Source of the DNA: Nitrososphaeraceae archaeon
GTDB taxonomy: Archaea; Thermoproteota; Nitrososphaeria; Nitrososphaerales; Nitrososphaeraceae
Direction: 5' to 3'
Length of the DNA stretch: 11,957 nt
NCBI GenBank assembly: GCA_025922735.1
Contig: JAICHI010000021.1
Location: forward strand, 1 to 11,957
Part shown: positions 1-6,820 of the stretch, in pieces
How positions within the stretch are numbered: the first letter of the stretch is position 1
How the letters are laid out: each line of letters begins with the position of its first letter
The notes under the pieces: model-generated
The model's input: only the letters and a program-made list of their open reading frames with translations
Told to the model about the DNA's origin: nothing
The model's database searches: none
Translations under genes and position numbers: made by a program

Positions 1-174
1 ACACGACTCTATTCTTTTTAACATAAGAAGAAATTAGAGTGCTTTTAAAGAAAATTGTATCAAGCTTATTTGCATTCTTCTTCTTCAATGGCGGCCTTTG
101 TCAAGGCACTGTTTATGTCATATAGCATATATTCCCATATCTCCATCACCCGTTGTTAATGCCTTGTATTTGAC

Positions 175-247
175 AGGAGGGCGGATGATGGTGAGCATCT
201 TTTGGTTGTTTCTGGAAACTTTTTGCGTTAAACCTATAGTCTTTTGA
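175..247 (+). other. Strong Shine-Dalgarno followed by a 20-codon frame (possible micropeptide)
   Basis: AGGAGG at 175-180 is followed after four bases by ATG ATG at 185-190, opening a 20-codon frame that ends with TGA at 245-247. The peptide is hydrophobic and aromatic (M-M-V-S-I-F-W-L-F-L start). The Shine-Dalgarno is the strongest I noticed in the window and its spacing is right, which is unusual where many genes look leaderless. It may be a micropeptide or a chance match; the reading frame is too short to judge coding bias. Confidence 0.25.
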
Positions 248-297
248 TATAGCTCAACTCACAACACAACAACCCTTCACAAACAGAGGCGAGAAAT

Positions 298-310
298 CAT
301 TAAATAATTT
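298..310 (+). promoter_or_regulatory. TATA-like box of the methyltransferase gene
   Basis: An AT-rich element (core TTAAATA at 300-306) lies about 32 bases before the GTG at 335. Archaeal TATA boxes usually centre about 26 bases before the transcription start, which puts the transcript start within a few bases of 335 and supports this GTG as the true start of a nearly leaderless mRNA. Confidence 0.45.
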
Positions 311-334
311 TCCATAATACCACCATCAACAATA

Positions 335-1399
335 GTGACTTTAAAGAGAAAAATTACTACAATTGGCCATCACCCATCAATCATAAGGGATCTGTTAAGC
401 GGCAAGAGCAGATCTGAAATACGTATGAAGATACATCAACTAGATGAAAGAGCACGAAAAAATGCCGAGAATTTGGAGGTACGATCTTTTATAAAGAAGA
501 GACTGAAGCAGGTTTCGTATAATTCTTACCGTGTAGATCCAAACGGAAGAATGAGACTCAACAAACTATGTTGTATTGAAGATTGGGAGAACTACGAAGT
601 AAAAGAGATGATTCCAAAGCTACAAGATATTGCATATTATGATAAATGCCAAGGCATACTTGCAAGAAAACCGGGGCAGATCCACAGAAAAGATTGGGAG
701 TGGACACTAGGGATAATTGCTATGAAGAGATTTGGCAAACTGAATAATAATAAAAATAATACGGCGCTAGGAATTGGAGCCGGAAAAGAGCTAATTCTAT
801 TTTATCTAGCAAACCATCTTGGCCACCTCTATGCTACTGACCTATATAGCACAAAGGAGTGGGAAAGTTTTGCACCTGCTGATTTTCCAGATAATCCAAG
901 CAAATATTCGCCGTTTCCATATAATCAAAGTGCTTTGACAGCATTAAGAATGGATGGCACTCAGCTGGAATTTCCTTCCGATAGTTTTGATATTGTATTT
1001 TCCTTTTCCTCGATTGAGCACTTTGGCGGAGAAGACTATTCTGGTGCGCTTAAAAGTCTAAAAGAAATGGAAAGGGTGCTCAAGCCCGGAGGCATTGCCA
1101 TAGTGACGACTGAATATATAATTAACAACAAGAACCCACCTGATCTCACTAATCAATTTTATAACGAGCGTACAATCTATTCACATCTAATTGACAAACT
1201 AGATGTAATGAAGCTTGTAGAACCATTAGATTTAACAATATCTCAAAAAACATTAGATAAAGGCATTATTGATGCATCTAATGCTGTGGACTGGGATACA
1301 AGCAGAATAGATGATGACTTTAAGCAAACTAACCCTTACGTAGTCATCAAGCTTGGTAACATGTTAGTAACATCAATAATGCTTGTTTTTCAAAAATGA
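335..1399 (+). CDS. Class I SAM-dependent methyltransferase (Methyltransf_11 type)
   Basis: A 354-residue protein with the Rossmann-fold methyltransferase core in its middle. Motif I is L-G-I-G-A-G at residues 145-150, the acidic residue after strand 2 is D169 (A-T-D-L-Y), D207 opens the next motif, and D-S-F-D-I-V at 216-221 with the following I-E-H-F-G marks motif II. R-V-L-K-P-G-G at 247-253 is the usual motif III loop. The first ~120 residues are charged and helical with no family I recognise. The form A-G-K-E followed by a hydrophobic helix and A-T-D-L-Y recalls methyltransferases found in surface-polysaccharide clusters, so a sugar or lipid substrate is possible, but no glycan gene is adjacent. 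The GTG start fits a TATA box about 32 bases upstream; ATG at 425 is a fallback. Methyltransferase fold is secure, substrate unknown. Confidence 0.85.
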   Translation: MTLKRKITTIGHHPSIIRDLLSGKSRSEIRMKIHQLDERARKNAENLEVRSFIKKRLKQVSYNSYRVDPNGRMRLNKLCCIEDWENYEVKEMIPKLQDIAYYDKCQGILARKPGQIHRKDWEWTLGIIAMKRFGKLNNNKNNTALGIGAGKELILFYLANHLGHLYATDLYSTKEWESFAPADFPDNPSKYSPFPYNQSALTALRMDGTQLEFPSDSFDIVFSFSSIEHFGGEDYSGALKSLKEMERVLKPGGIAIVTTEYIINNKNPPDLTNQFYNERTIYSHLIDKLDVMKLVEPLDLTISQKTLDKGIIDASNAVDWDTSRIDDDFKQTNPYVVIKLGNMLVTSIMLVFQK

Positions 1400-2373
1400 A
1401 CTGCACCAGCCATCTTTCAGATACATCACCTTGCTTATCTTTACGTTGTTTTGCTGTGATTGTCTATCGTATGCTGTCTGAGTTCTTCTCTAGATGCGAA
1501 GGAATTGTTACATATTTCACATGAAACGCTAGCAGATACACCAGGAGTTGATTCCTAAGACTCACTTTTGATAGAGACTTCCGTACCAGCTCCTCTATAA
1601 GAAGAATCACCATGTATCTCTTTTTCATTTGGCAACCATAGCGAACTTAATGCATGAGGAGATATAATCCCTGATGAGCGCCCCAGTATATCCATACCTT
1701 CATCTGTTACAATAGCGCAATAGTGGGGTTTGACAAAAATATTCACAGTTATAGCAGAAGTACCATTTATGATGATCAGAGTCTTTAAAGTGTTCTACTT
1801 CCACATAGCGTGCAGCAATCTTCGGTAGCTTTTTTTATTGGGTTGCTTCCTGTGGTATAATTCTGAGTACTTGAAACTCTCAGATTCTCTTGACACGGGG
1901 TTATATGAGACGACAAATCACAAAAGTAGCAAGGATGCTATCTACTTTTAGAGATACATCGAAATAATATGAGAGAATAGATCCAATGGCAGAATAGGAA
2001 GAATAATAGAGGTATATCACTCCGTACAAGAATAAGCAGTGACTAGCGATACATTAGGAAAAATTGCAGGATACCTTTCAATCTAGTAATAGTTTTAGTT
2101 GTACTTGACCAGAGATTGTGTTACTCGCATCAATAGCGAATAACAAGACAAATCGATAAATAATATAAGCAGTGCTTAGGTTTCGGGTTCTCTCCAATCC
2201 TGTACCCTACTCTTTACCTTTCAAATATAGAGAAGAGCTGCAGCCAGAGTTTTCAATAAAAATACCCAATTACTTATATAGACTCTACCAATCTTTGTTT
2301 GCTTTGCATGAGAATTAATTGGCTTCAAATTTACGAAAACTGCCATTTCTGTTAATGTTGCCTGTTCCATACG
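1400..2373. other. Gene-poor 974-base stretch with decayed reading frames
   Basis: No intact gene of normal size is supported on either strand. On the minus strand a set of frames between 1896 and 1555 looks like one broken gene (listed separately). Another minus-strand open stretch runs from TTG at 2197 to a stop at 2078 (39 residues, with a hydrophobic middle), but has no start signal I trust. A (GTT)n microsatellite at 2377-2391 just beyond the right edge encodes the threonine tail of the next gene. No tRNA, C/D box RNA or strong hairpin was seen. The stretch may be an old insertion or deletion scar. Confidence 0.55.
1555..1896 (-). pseudogene. Possible frame-broken small zinc-ribbon-like gene
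   Basis: Read on the minus strand, GTG at 1896 opens a frame rich in S/E/K that runs to a seven-base homopolymer at 1830-1836. From there a second frame carries a protein-like stretch (K-I-A-A-R-Y-V-E-V then K-W-Y-F-C-Y-N-C-E-Y-F). At a five-base homopolymer at 1735-1739 the first frame takes over again with V-K-P-H-Y-C and continues to TAG at 1555. One base gained at the first run and one lost at the second would join everything into about 113 residues with C-x2-C and a later Cys. Both breaks falling on homopolymers suits either decay or sequencing errors. I do not recognise the family. The final 63-codon frame (1746-1555) alone is not convincing as a gene. Confidence 0.3.
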
Positions 2374-3963
2374 TTAAGTTGTTGTTGTTGTCTCATCATC
2401 ATTACTGGTAATCTTATTATTATTACCATTGTATATTTCTAAGGCTCTTGCTATTTTCTTTCCGCCGTCGGTTTTTTTCAAAAGAAAGTTTAGTTCCTCG
2501 ATCCCAAGTGAATGTTCTTCCCTTGAGCCATCTGCATTTTCGAATCGTAATATTAATTCGTTTTTCATAGGGCTTTTTTCCTTTAATTTCCTTATAATTG
2601 GCGAATAGTACTTGGCAGTAATTTCTAAAAATATAGTTACCAAGCTTGGATCGTATGCTATGATATTGCTGTTGCCTAGGCTTATAGAACTTTTATTTGC
2701 GTCTACTACCAGAGCATCTTTATCATCAACTCTGATTGAAGATAACTTGCTGTATAATGCTAATTGGGATGGTTCGTGATGTAGTATGAGCTCAATCTTA
2801 TCAAGAACAGCTCTGCCAAGAAGTAGTATCTCTGGAATATCAGTAGCTTCAGCTATGTCTTTGATTCCCAATATGTCTTGTACTTTTCCTTGCTCGCTTG
2901 AAGTATAATCTATTCTTGGCAGTTTATTATACTCGAGATAATGTGTTCTAGGCTTTGCAGAAGTGCTGGCAGCATTTATAGTAGTAGCAGTACTATAATC
3001 GTGGTTTAGTTCTGATATTCTATATTTGATCTGTATCAGATTATCATCTGGTTTGGAGGGGTTATCTACAAGCACTACCAAAAGGTTCTCTTTGCCATCA
3101 GTGTTTGCCGAGTAAACATAGTAATCTTCAACATTTACAAACTTTGGTGCTCTCTGACTCTTCAACTCTTTGTCAAGTCCTGGCAAAAAATCAAGGGATT
3201 TTTTCAGCTTTTTGATTATTGGGGTCTTCAAGCCCACAGGTATCATTATATCCTTCAAACCAAAATCGGATACCTTTCTTCTTTGGTTCCAAAATTCAAT
3301 TTCTGTGCTTCTGATTGAGAGAGAATAGGAGATAGATGAGGTGTTCTCAGATAAACTGGAATTATTTGAGGGTAATGTGTTTATCAGCAAAATATTGTAG
3401 TGTTTACTGTCCCCAAAGGTGTCATCAATAGATATCTTCAATCCCTTTTGAAGATTGGATGTCATAAGGTAAGGTAATTTTTCATAACCCTTTGAAATCA
3501 ATTCATTCAAAGGTTCTAATGCACTACTCAAAGACCCTTCAATTCTTGAATAAATGTATCTCCGATAACTATCAGACTGTTTGAGAAACATTTCCCTAGA
3601 ATGAACAAAGTTACTTCTCAGCGTACTACTTGCTATGACAAATGGATCAGCTTCGCTTGGAATGGAATATCGTTCTCTTAATGGCTCATTATATCTGAGA
3701 CCAAAATTGCCAAAGATATCTCCGAGGGCGCCAATTAATTGATCTATCTTGGAGACTATTTCAGATTCCAAAGACTCTGCGTTAGCGAGTACCGACCTGA
3801 GATGTTCAAAGTCATTGTGCGCTTGGAAGATTATATCCGAAAGACTAGAAAAATCCTTGAGTTGAGATAAGAAATCTATGTTTTGCTCTAATGGAGTATA
3901 ATCAGCGTAAAGATACCTTCCTCCTTTTCGAAAGTTATTGCCTTTGCCTTCTCCTGTTTTCAT
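2374..3963 (-). CDS. Large conserved-looking protein of unknown function
   Basis: A 529-residue soluble protein that I cannot assign to a family. The N-terminal ~180 residues are mostly helical and charged. The centre (about 180-350) alternates short hydrophobic strands with polar loops, including Y-N-I-L-L-I-N and E-N-L-L-V-V-L-V-D. The C-terminal third has the form of a second alpha/beta domain (A-L-V-V-D-A-N, then S-N-I-I-A-Y-D). It has no Cys, no membrane segment and no signal peptide. It ends in D-D-E followed by five threonines encoded by an ACA/ACT microsatellite, so the tail length may vary between strains. ATG at 3963 has a TATA-like box at 4004-4009, implying a leader of about 17 bases. 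The length and steady composition argue for a real gene; function is open. Confidence 0.8.
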   Translation of the reverse strand: MKTGEGKGNNFRKGGRYLYADYTPLEQNIDFLSQLKDFSSLSDIIFQAHNDFEHLRSVLANAESLESEIVSKIDQLIGALGDIFGNFGLRYNEPLRERYSIPSEADPFVIASSTLRSNFVHSREMFLKQSDSYRRYIYSRIEGSLSSALEPLNELISKGYEKLPYLMTSNLQKGLKISIDDTFGDSKHYNILLINTLPSNNSSLSENTSSISYSLSIRSTEIEFWNQRRKVSDFGLKDIMIPVGLKTPIIKKLKKSLDFLPGLDKELKSQRAPKFVNVEDYYVYSANTDGKENLLVVLVDNPSKPDDNLIQIKYRISELNHDYSTATTINAASTSAKPRTHYLEYNKLPRIDYTSSEQGKVQDILGIKDIAEATDIPEILLLGRAVLDKIELILHHEPSQLALYSKLSSIRVDDKDALVVDANKSSISLGNSNIIAYDPSLVTIFLEITAKYYSPIIRKLKEKSPMKNELILRFENADGSREEHSLGIEELNFLLKKTDGGKKIARALEIYNGNNNKITSNDDETTTTT

Positions 3964-4001
3964 GTTATTGTTTTGCTATCAAGTAGGGATATCCATTTCA
4001 A

Positions 4002-4012
4002 GGATATAAATC
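4002..4012 (-). promoter_or_regulatory. TATA-like box for the 529-residue protein gene
   Basis: On the minus strand the sequence reads GATTTATATCC, centred about 43 bases before the ATG at 3963. With normal archaeal spacing this gives a transcript start near 3980 and a short leader. It lies just downstream of a possible terminator of the quinone-type operon, which suggests that this gene is transcribed separately from it. Confidence 0.45.
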
Positions 4013-4016
4013 AAAT

Positions 4017-4054
4017 ATTGAAATAAAGAATAAGCGACGACAGATCACTTGTCG
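4017..4054 (-). terminator. Possible terminator after the ubiC-like gene
   Basis: On the minus strand a 5-bp stem (CGACA, 4054-4050, pairing with TGTCG, 4042-4038) with a 7-base loop is followed by a T-rich run reading toward 4017. It sits about 100 bases past the stop of the chorismate-lyase gene and just before the next promoter. The stem is short, and in archaea the T tract alone may be what matters, so this is tentative. Confidence 0.3.
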
Positions 4055-4155
4055 ATGAGAATTGATATATAATGCCTCAGCAATAAGCTCACCGTTTGAT
4101 GAATAGTGATAACATCATGAGTTCAAATTCCACCTAAATCCTACTTTCTCCTATT

Positions 4156-4641
4156 TTATATCCCTACCAACTCTTCCCTGATCTCGAAAGCAACCTTTTT
4201 CCTGTAAATGATCTGATATCTTCTGAAAATCAACCCTTTCACTGGGTCATATCCTACCTCAATTATCTTCCTAAATGTTTCAAGATGCGAATTAGCGATT
4301 ATCGTTCCAATGCCTAATTGTTTCTGTCTTATCTGGCGTGTTATCTTTCCAGGTAGATTGCAGACAAAAATCTTGCTGTGTGCACTTATGAGCACCCTGC
4401 CCGCATCATTCAGTAATACAGACCTTCTAGAAATTGTCTTTTCATTTTCTCTTTGTTCTACTATAGTGACCCTTACTATAGAGCCTGTCAGTACACTCAG
4501 AACTTGCTCTATGGTACCTGTTTCTGCCAGCAGAGTCTTTTGAGCCAGTCCAAGCTTGATCCCAGATCTTCTTTCAAGTTCAAAAATGTTTTGCAGCATG
4601 AAGCTTCCAAAGTCACCTTTTTTCAGAACTGCACCTGCCAC
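4156..4641 (-). CDS. Chorismate lyase family protein (UbiC / DUF98-like)
   Basis: A 161-residue protein with the order of motifs seen in UbiC and its DUF98 relatives (such as the mycobacterial chorismate pyruvate-lyase): an early L-x2-Q-K-T-L-L-A-E-T-G-T helix (32-43), V-R-V-x3-E-Q-R (57-64), the strand I-S-R-R-S-V-L-L (70-77), A-H-S-K (87-90), L-G-I-G-T-I-I (109-115), and the end F-R-R-Y-Q-I then I-R-E-E-L. By rough alignment with E. coli UbiC, R72 or R73 would hold the substrate carboxylates and E156 would match the catalytic Glu. The reaction is chorismate to 4-hydroxybenzoate plus pyruvate, the entry to benzoquinone rings. It is the last gene of a three-gene minus-strand operon, 24 bases after the UbiA-like stop. 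The GTG start is uncertain; ATG at residue 15 (4599) would keep the whole fold. Family assignment is by eye. Confidence 0.7.
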   Translation of the reverse strand: MAGAVLKKGDFGSFMLQNIFELERRSGIKLGLAQKTLLAETGTIEQVLSVLTGSIVRVTIVEQRENEKTISRRSVLLNDAGRVLISAHSKIFVCNLPGKITRQIRQKQLGIGTIIANSHLETFRKIIEVGYDPVKGLIFRRYQIIYRKKVAFEIREELVGI

Positions 4642-4665
4642 AGTATGGTTGTTAGGAAATAAGTG

Positions 4666-5376
4666 TTATGAAAAGATTATCCTATACGCAAGCATAGAGA
4701 GGGCAAATGTTATTGTGCCAATACTGATGGCCTTGAGGCCATTCTCAAGCCTCCCGGCCCGAGCAGAGTTGCCATTTCTCTGCTTTAACAGTTTGTAGGG
4801 TCTAGACATCCTGATCTCTGCATAGCTGGCAAATCCTGTCAAGCCTGCCACCGTTAATGCGAGGAGGCTGATCGAATCTGTCTGTATGATATATCCCGCT
4901 AACAGTGGCAAAGATCCCCACGACACTGAGAACCAAAAGTCATTGTGAAATAGGCCGCCCCATATCTCATAGTTGTACGCAAACAAAAAGAACCCTTCGA
5001 GTACTGCAATGACTGCTAGGAGTGGAACAAAAAATACAATGTAATGGAGTCCGATTGCATAGGCAGCTGTAAGTGTTGCTATCATGATCGTAAACATCTG
5101 CGCTTTAGTAAAGTAGATACCCCACGGTTTGGTTTTTTTTGACCCAAGGCTGTCCGCCACGTGAGCGGAAATTCCTAGTGCAAGTGTATAAATCAACGCA
5201 ATCGCACCGACCCTATCCCATGCTATCTCGCTAGCAAGCATTGAGCCAATAATGGCAAATGAAACACACATTCCAGTGTAGGGCAGAAACAGCAAGCCAA
5301 CAAAGACGCGAAATCTCGTAGGGCCAAACTTGGGCACGAACCATTCATTTATGCGCGTCGGCTTCTCTGCACTCAT
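4666..5376 (-). CDS. UbiA-like membrane protein (aromatic prenyltransferase superfamily, altered motif)
   Basis: A 236-residue integral membrane protein with about seven hydrophobic segments (near 25-48, 57-72, 92-108, 110-134, 146-164, 168-185 and 217-235). Where UbiA enzymes carry N-D-x2-D-x3-D, this protein has A-H-V-A-D-S-L-G-S (71-79), followed by a K-P-W-G loop. Later it has A-Y-N-Y-E-I-W-G-G (133-141), F-H-N-D-F-W-F and S-W-G-S-L-P. This resembles a divergent UbiA-like branch with A-H-A-L-D-E-type motifs known from hypothetical proteins. Its likely role is transfer of a prenyl chain to the ring made by the neighbouring chorismate lyase, but the reduced Asp set leaves catalysis in doubt. 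The start is ATG at 5376, overlapping the methyltransferase stop as ATGA, which implies translational coupling; a longer frame from 5427 would lie wholly inside that gene. Confidence 0.65.
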   Translation of the reverse strand: MSAEKPTRINEWFVPKFGPTRFRVFVGLLFLPYTGMCVSFAIIGSMLASEIAWDRVGAIALIYTLALGISAHVADSLGSKKTKPWGIYFTKAQMFTIMIATLTAAYAIGLHYIVFFVPLLAVIAVLEGFFLFAYNYEIWGGLFHNDFWFSVSWGSLPLLAGYIIQTDSISLLALTVAGLTGFASYAEIRMSRPYKLLKQRNGNSARAGRLENGLKAISIGTITFALSMLAYRIIFS

Positions 5377-6041
5377 GGCTTTTGAGCAGAGACCATAGCA
5401 GAGGTGCCGGCGGTGTAGCATCTGCAATTGACGTTCTGAAATTTATCATTCTTAAGTGCAGATATTGTCTGATTAACCCAGTCTGATTTTTTTATGACAT
5501 CATCCAGCTGCCCAAAAACAACCTTCCATGGAATAACAAACCTTCCTGCTAGTCTGAGCAATTCAAAATATACATTCCATAGGTTGAGTATGAGCCCTCT
5601 AGGATAAGTAAAATCATGAAATACTACAATACCACCTGGCCTGAGCACTCTCCAGCATTCGTCAACTACCTTTTGGACGTCGACGTATTTGGCGAGATAG
5701 GAGGATACCATTGCATCAAAGGATTCATCCCTGTAGGGCAGGACTTCGGCTGTGCCCTGTGCTATGGGCGCCTTCAATTTACGCTTCAAGGTGAGGAGGT
5801 ATTCAAAGGTGAGGTCAATTCCTGTCACGCTTTTGCCTCTCTCTGCTAACATTGACGATAGGATGCCGGTTCCGCAGGCAAGCTCCAGAATCTGGCTACG
5901 GTTGGTGACTGCCCTTATTATTTCATGTTTCCAGGCAATGTCCTGTCCAAACGTCGCGAGCCGCAAGATTAGGTCATAGCTATCGGAGTTGGCACGAGTA
6001 AAGAAGCGCATTGTCTGAGCATGACCCTCGTGAACTAGCAT
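5373..6041 (-). CDS. UbiE-like SAM-dependent methyltransferase (probable quinone ring C-methylation)
   Basis: A 222-residue class I methyltransferase. Motif I is E-L-A-C-G-T-G at 53-59, the acidic strand-2 residue is D76 (G-I-D-L), the post-motif is P-Y-R-D-E-S-F-D at 102-109, and R-V-L-R-P-G-G is at 131-137. Outside the common fold it shares UbiE features: S-Y-D near residue 21, F-G-x-D-x2-W-K at 31-38, and H-D-F-T-Y-P-R-G followed by a hydrophobic L-W-N-V-Y-F-E-L-L stretch that resembles the UbiE E-F-S-x-P region. UbiE methylates the demethylquinone ring of menaquinone or ubiquinone. It is the first gene of the operon, with a TATA-like box about 30 bases before ATG 6041, which favours this start over ATG 6011. 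The context with UbiA-like and UbiC-like genes supports quinone work, but a different aromatic lipid cannot be excluded. Confidence 0.75.
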   Translation of the reverse strand: MLVHEGHAQTMRFFTRANSDSYDLILRLATFGQDIAWKHEIIRAVTNRSQILELACGTGILSSMLAERGKSVTGIDLTFEYLLTLKRKLKAPIAQGTAEVLPYRDESFDAMVSSYLAKYVDVQKVVDECWRVLRPGGIVVFHDFTYPRGLILNLWNVYFELLRLAGRFVIPWKVVFGQLDDVIKKSDWVNQTISALKNDKFQNVNCRCYTAGTSAMVSAQKP

Positions 6042-6068
6042 TATCAGTGCTATTACAGTCCCACTTAC

Positions 6069-6075
6069 TTTTATG
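6069..6075 (-). promoter_or_regulatory. TATA-like box of the quinone-type operon
   Basis: The minus strand reads CATAAAA here, centred about 30 bases before ATG 6041, so the operon transcript is probably leaderless or nearly so. The 77-base gap at 6042-6118 must also hold the promoter of the divergent kinase gene, so the two units could share control. Confidence 0.45.
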
Positions 6076-6118
6076 TATTGAAAAGTAAATCAATGCCTTT
6101 GAGCCAATAGAACTTTGC

Positions 6119-6820
6119 TTGTATTTTGTAAACTGGCAGCGGGAGGTGTCACTCGAGGAGCGAAATGGCCAGAAGGTCGTGGTGAAGAGAAACAAGCCCA
6201 CAAAACAGTTTCACGAGTTTCTCATAATCTACGCTTACTCGCTTATTTCGCTGCTGCTTTTCCACCCGTCTACTCCACTTACATTTAGCGAAATTATTAG
6301 AAATGAAGGTTGCGAGATGAGAAAGAACTTAAGGAAGATCGGGATATCTACGCCAATGCTGCTTTCTATGTCTGATGCAGACCTAATAGAGGAATATATT
6401 GAGGGTGGAGACATCTACCGGGCACTTGCTTCTGGTGGCGACGTTGTGCTTGCATACGAGGCAGGGTGCATTACAGGCAAACTCCATCAGGCTGGCTATA
6501 CCTTCGTAGACAACAAGGCACAAAACTACCTTGCTAGGGGGGAGTCTGTCATAAGAACTGACTTAGGCTTTATGAAAAAAACTAATTCACACTATTCAAA
6601 AAGCATGGACATAGGGTCGTTCCTTGCAAGTGTAATGGACTTGGACAGGTACGGTGAAATCGCCAAGTCGTTTCATGACGGCTACAGGTCAGAGGCAGAC
6701 AGCAAGTTCTCATATCTCTCAATAGTCATCCGGAACGTTCTGTCAACTGGTTTTTCATCAAGCAGCAAGACAACACTCAGGAACATGCTGCTAGACTCCA
6801 GGAGGTTGATCGGTCTTTAG
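6119..6820 (+). CDS. Small Bud32-like / atypical protein kinase-fold protein
   Basis: A 233-residue protein with a reduced protein-kinase fold. K23 in K-V-V-V-K-R matches the ATP-binding lysine, E66 in N-E-G-C-E-M-R-K matches the helix C glutamate, and I-E-E-Y-I-E-G (90-96) is the hinge. G-K-L-H-Q-A-G-Y-T-F-V-D-N-K-A-Q-N (120-136) is the catalytic loop with D131 and N136 (V-D in place of R-D), and T-D-L-G-F (147-151) replaces D-F-G. L-R-K-I-G-I-S-T-P is also Bud32-like. The N-terminal lobe is odd: there is almost no room for a glycine-rich loop, and a hydrophobic stretch (35-49) precedes helix C. TTG at 6119 is the longest start after an in-frame stop at 6086; GTG 6146 is the alternative. It is divergent from the quinone-type operon. 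It may be a Bud32 paralogue rather than the KEOPS subunit; a role like that of the UbiB/COQ8 kinase-like proteins is only a guess. Confidence 0.7.
   Translation: MYFVNWQREVSLEERNGQKVVVKRNKPTKQFHEFLIIYAYSLISLLLFHPSTPLTFSEIIRNEGCEMRKNLRKIGISTPMLLSMSDADLIEEYIEGGDIYRALASGGDVVLAYEAGCITGKLHQAGYTFVDNKAQNYLARGESVIRTDLGFMKKTNSHYSKSMDIGSFLASVMDLDRYGEIAKSFHDGYRSEADSKFSYLSIVIRNVLSTGFSSSSKTTLRNMLLDSRRLIGL

Larger units (their letters stand above)
1..334. other. Non-coding left flank with no firm gene
   Basis: I find no convincing gene here. Two very short frames exist: a 26-residue one on the minus strand (146 down to 66) with no ribosome binding site, and a 20-residue one on the plus strand (185-247) listed separately. 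The last 40 bases contain the TATA-like box of the methyltransferase gene that starts at 335. No tRNA or hairpin of note was seen. Confidence 0.6.

Noticed and set aside
66..146. 26-residue minus-strand frame with an acidic end (E-E-E-E-C-K)
   Set aside because: No ribosome binding site or TATA box at a fitting distance was seen and it is too short to show coding bias.
2078..2197. 39-residue minus-strand frame starting with TTG
   Set aside because: It looks somewhat protein-like but has no promoter or ribosome binding site, and I know no family for it.
4120..4133. GTTCAAATTCC resembling a tRNA T-loop
   Set aside because: The G53-C61 pair is not met (T in place of C), no matching acceptor strand lies about 60 bases upstream, and no anticodon arm or A box can be drawn.
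4310..4798. Several plus-strand frames opposite the chorismate lyase-like and UbiA-like genes
   Set aside because: They are antisense shadows; the minus-strand products have recognisable family features and operon spacing.
5377..5427. Longer start for the UbiA-like protein at 5427
   Set aside because: The added residues lie entirely inside the upstream methyltransferase gene, and the ATGA overlap at 5376-5373 is a typical coupled start.
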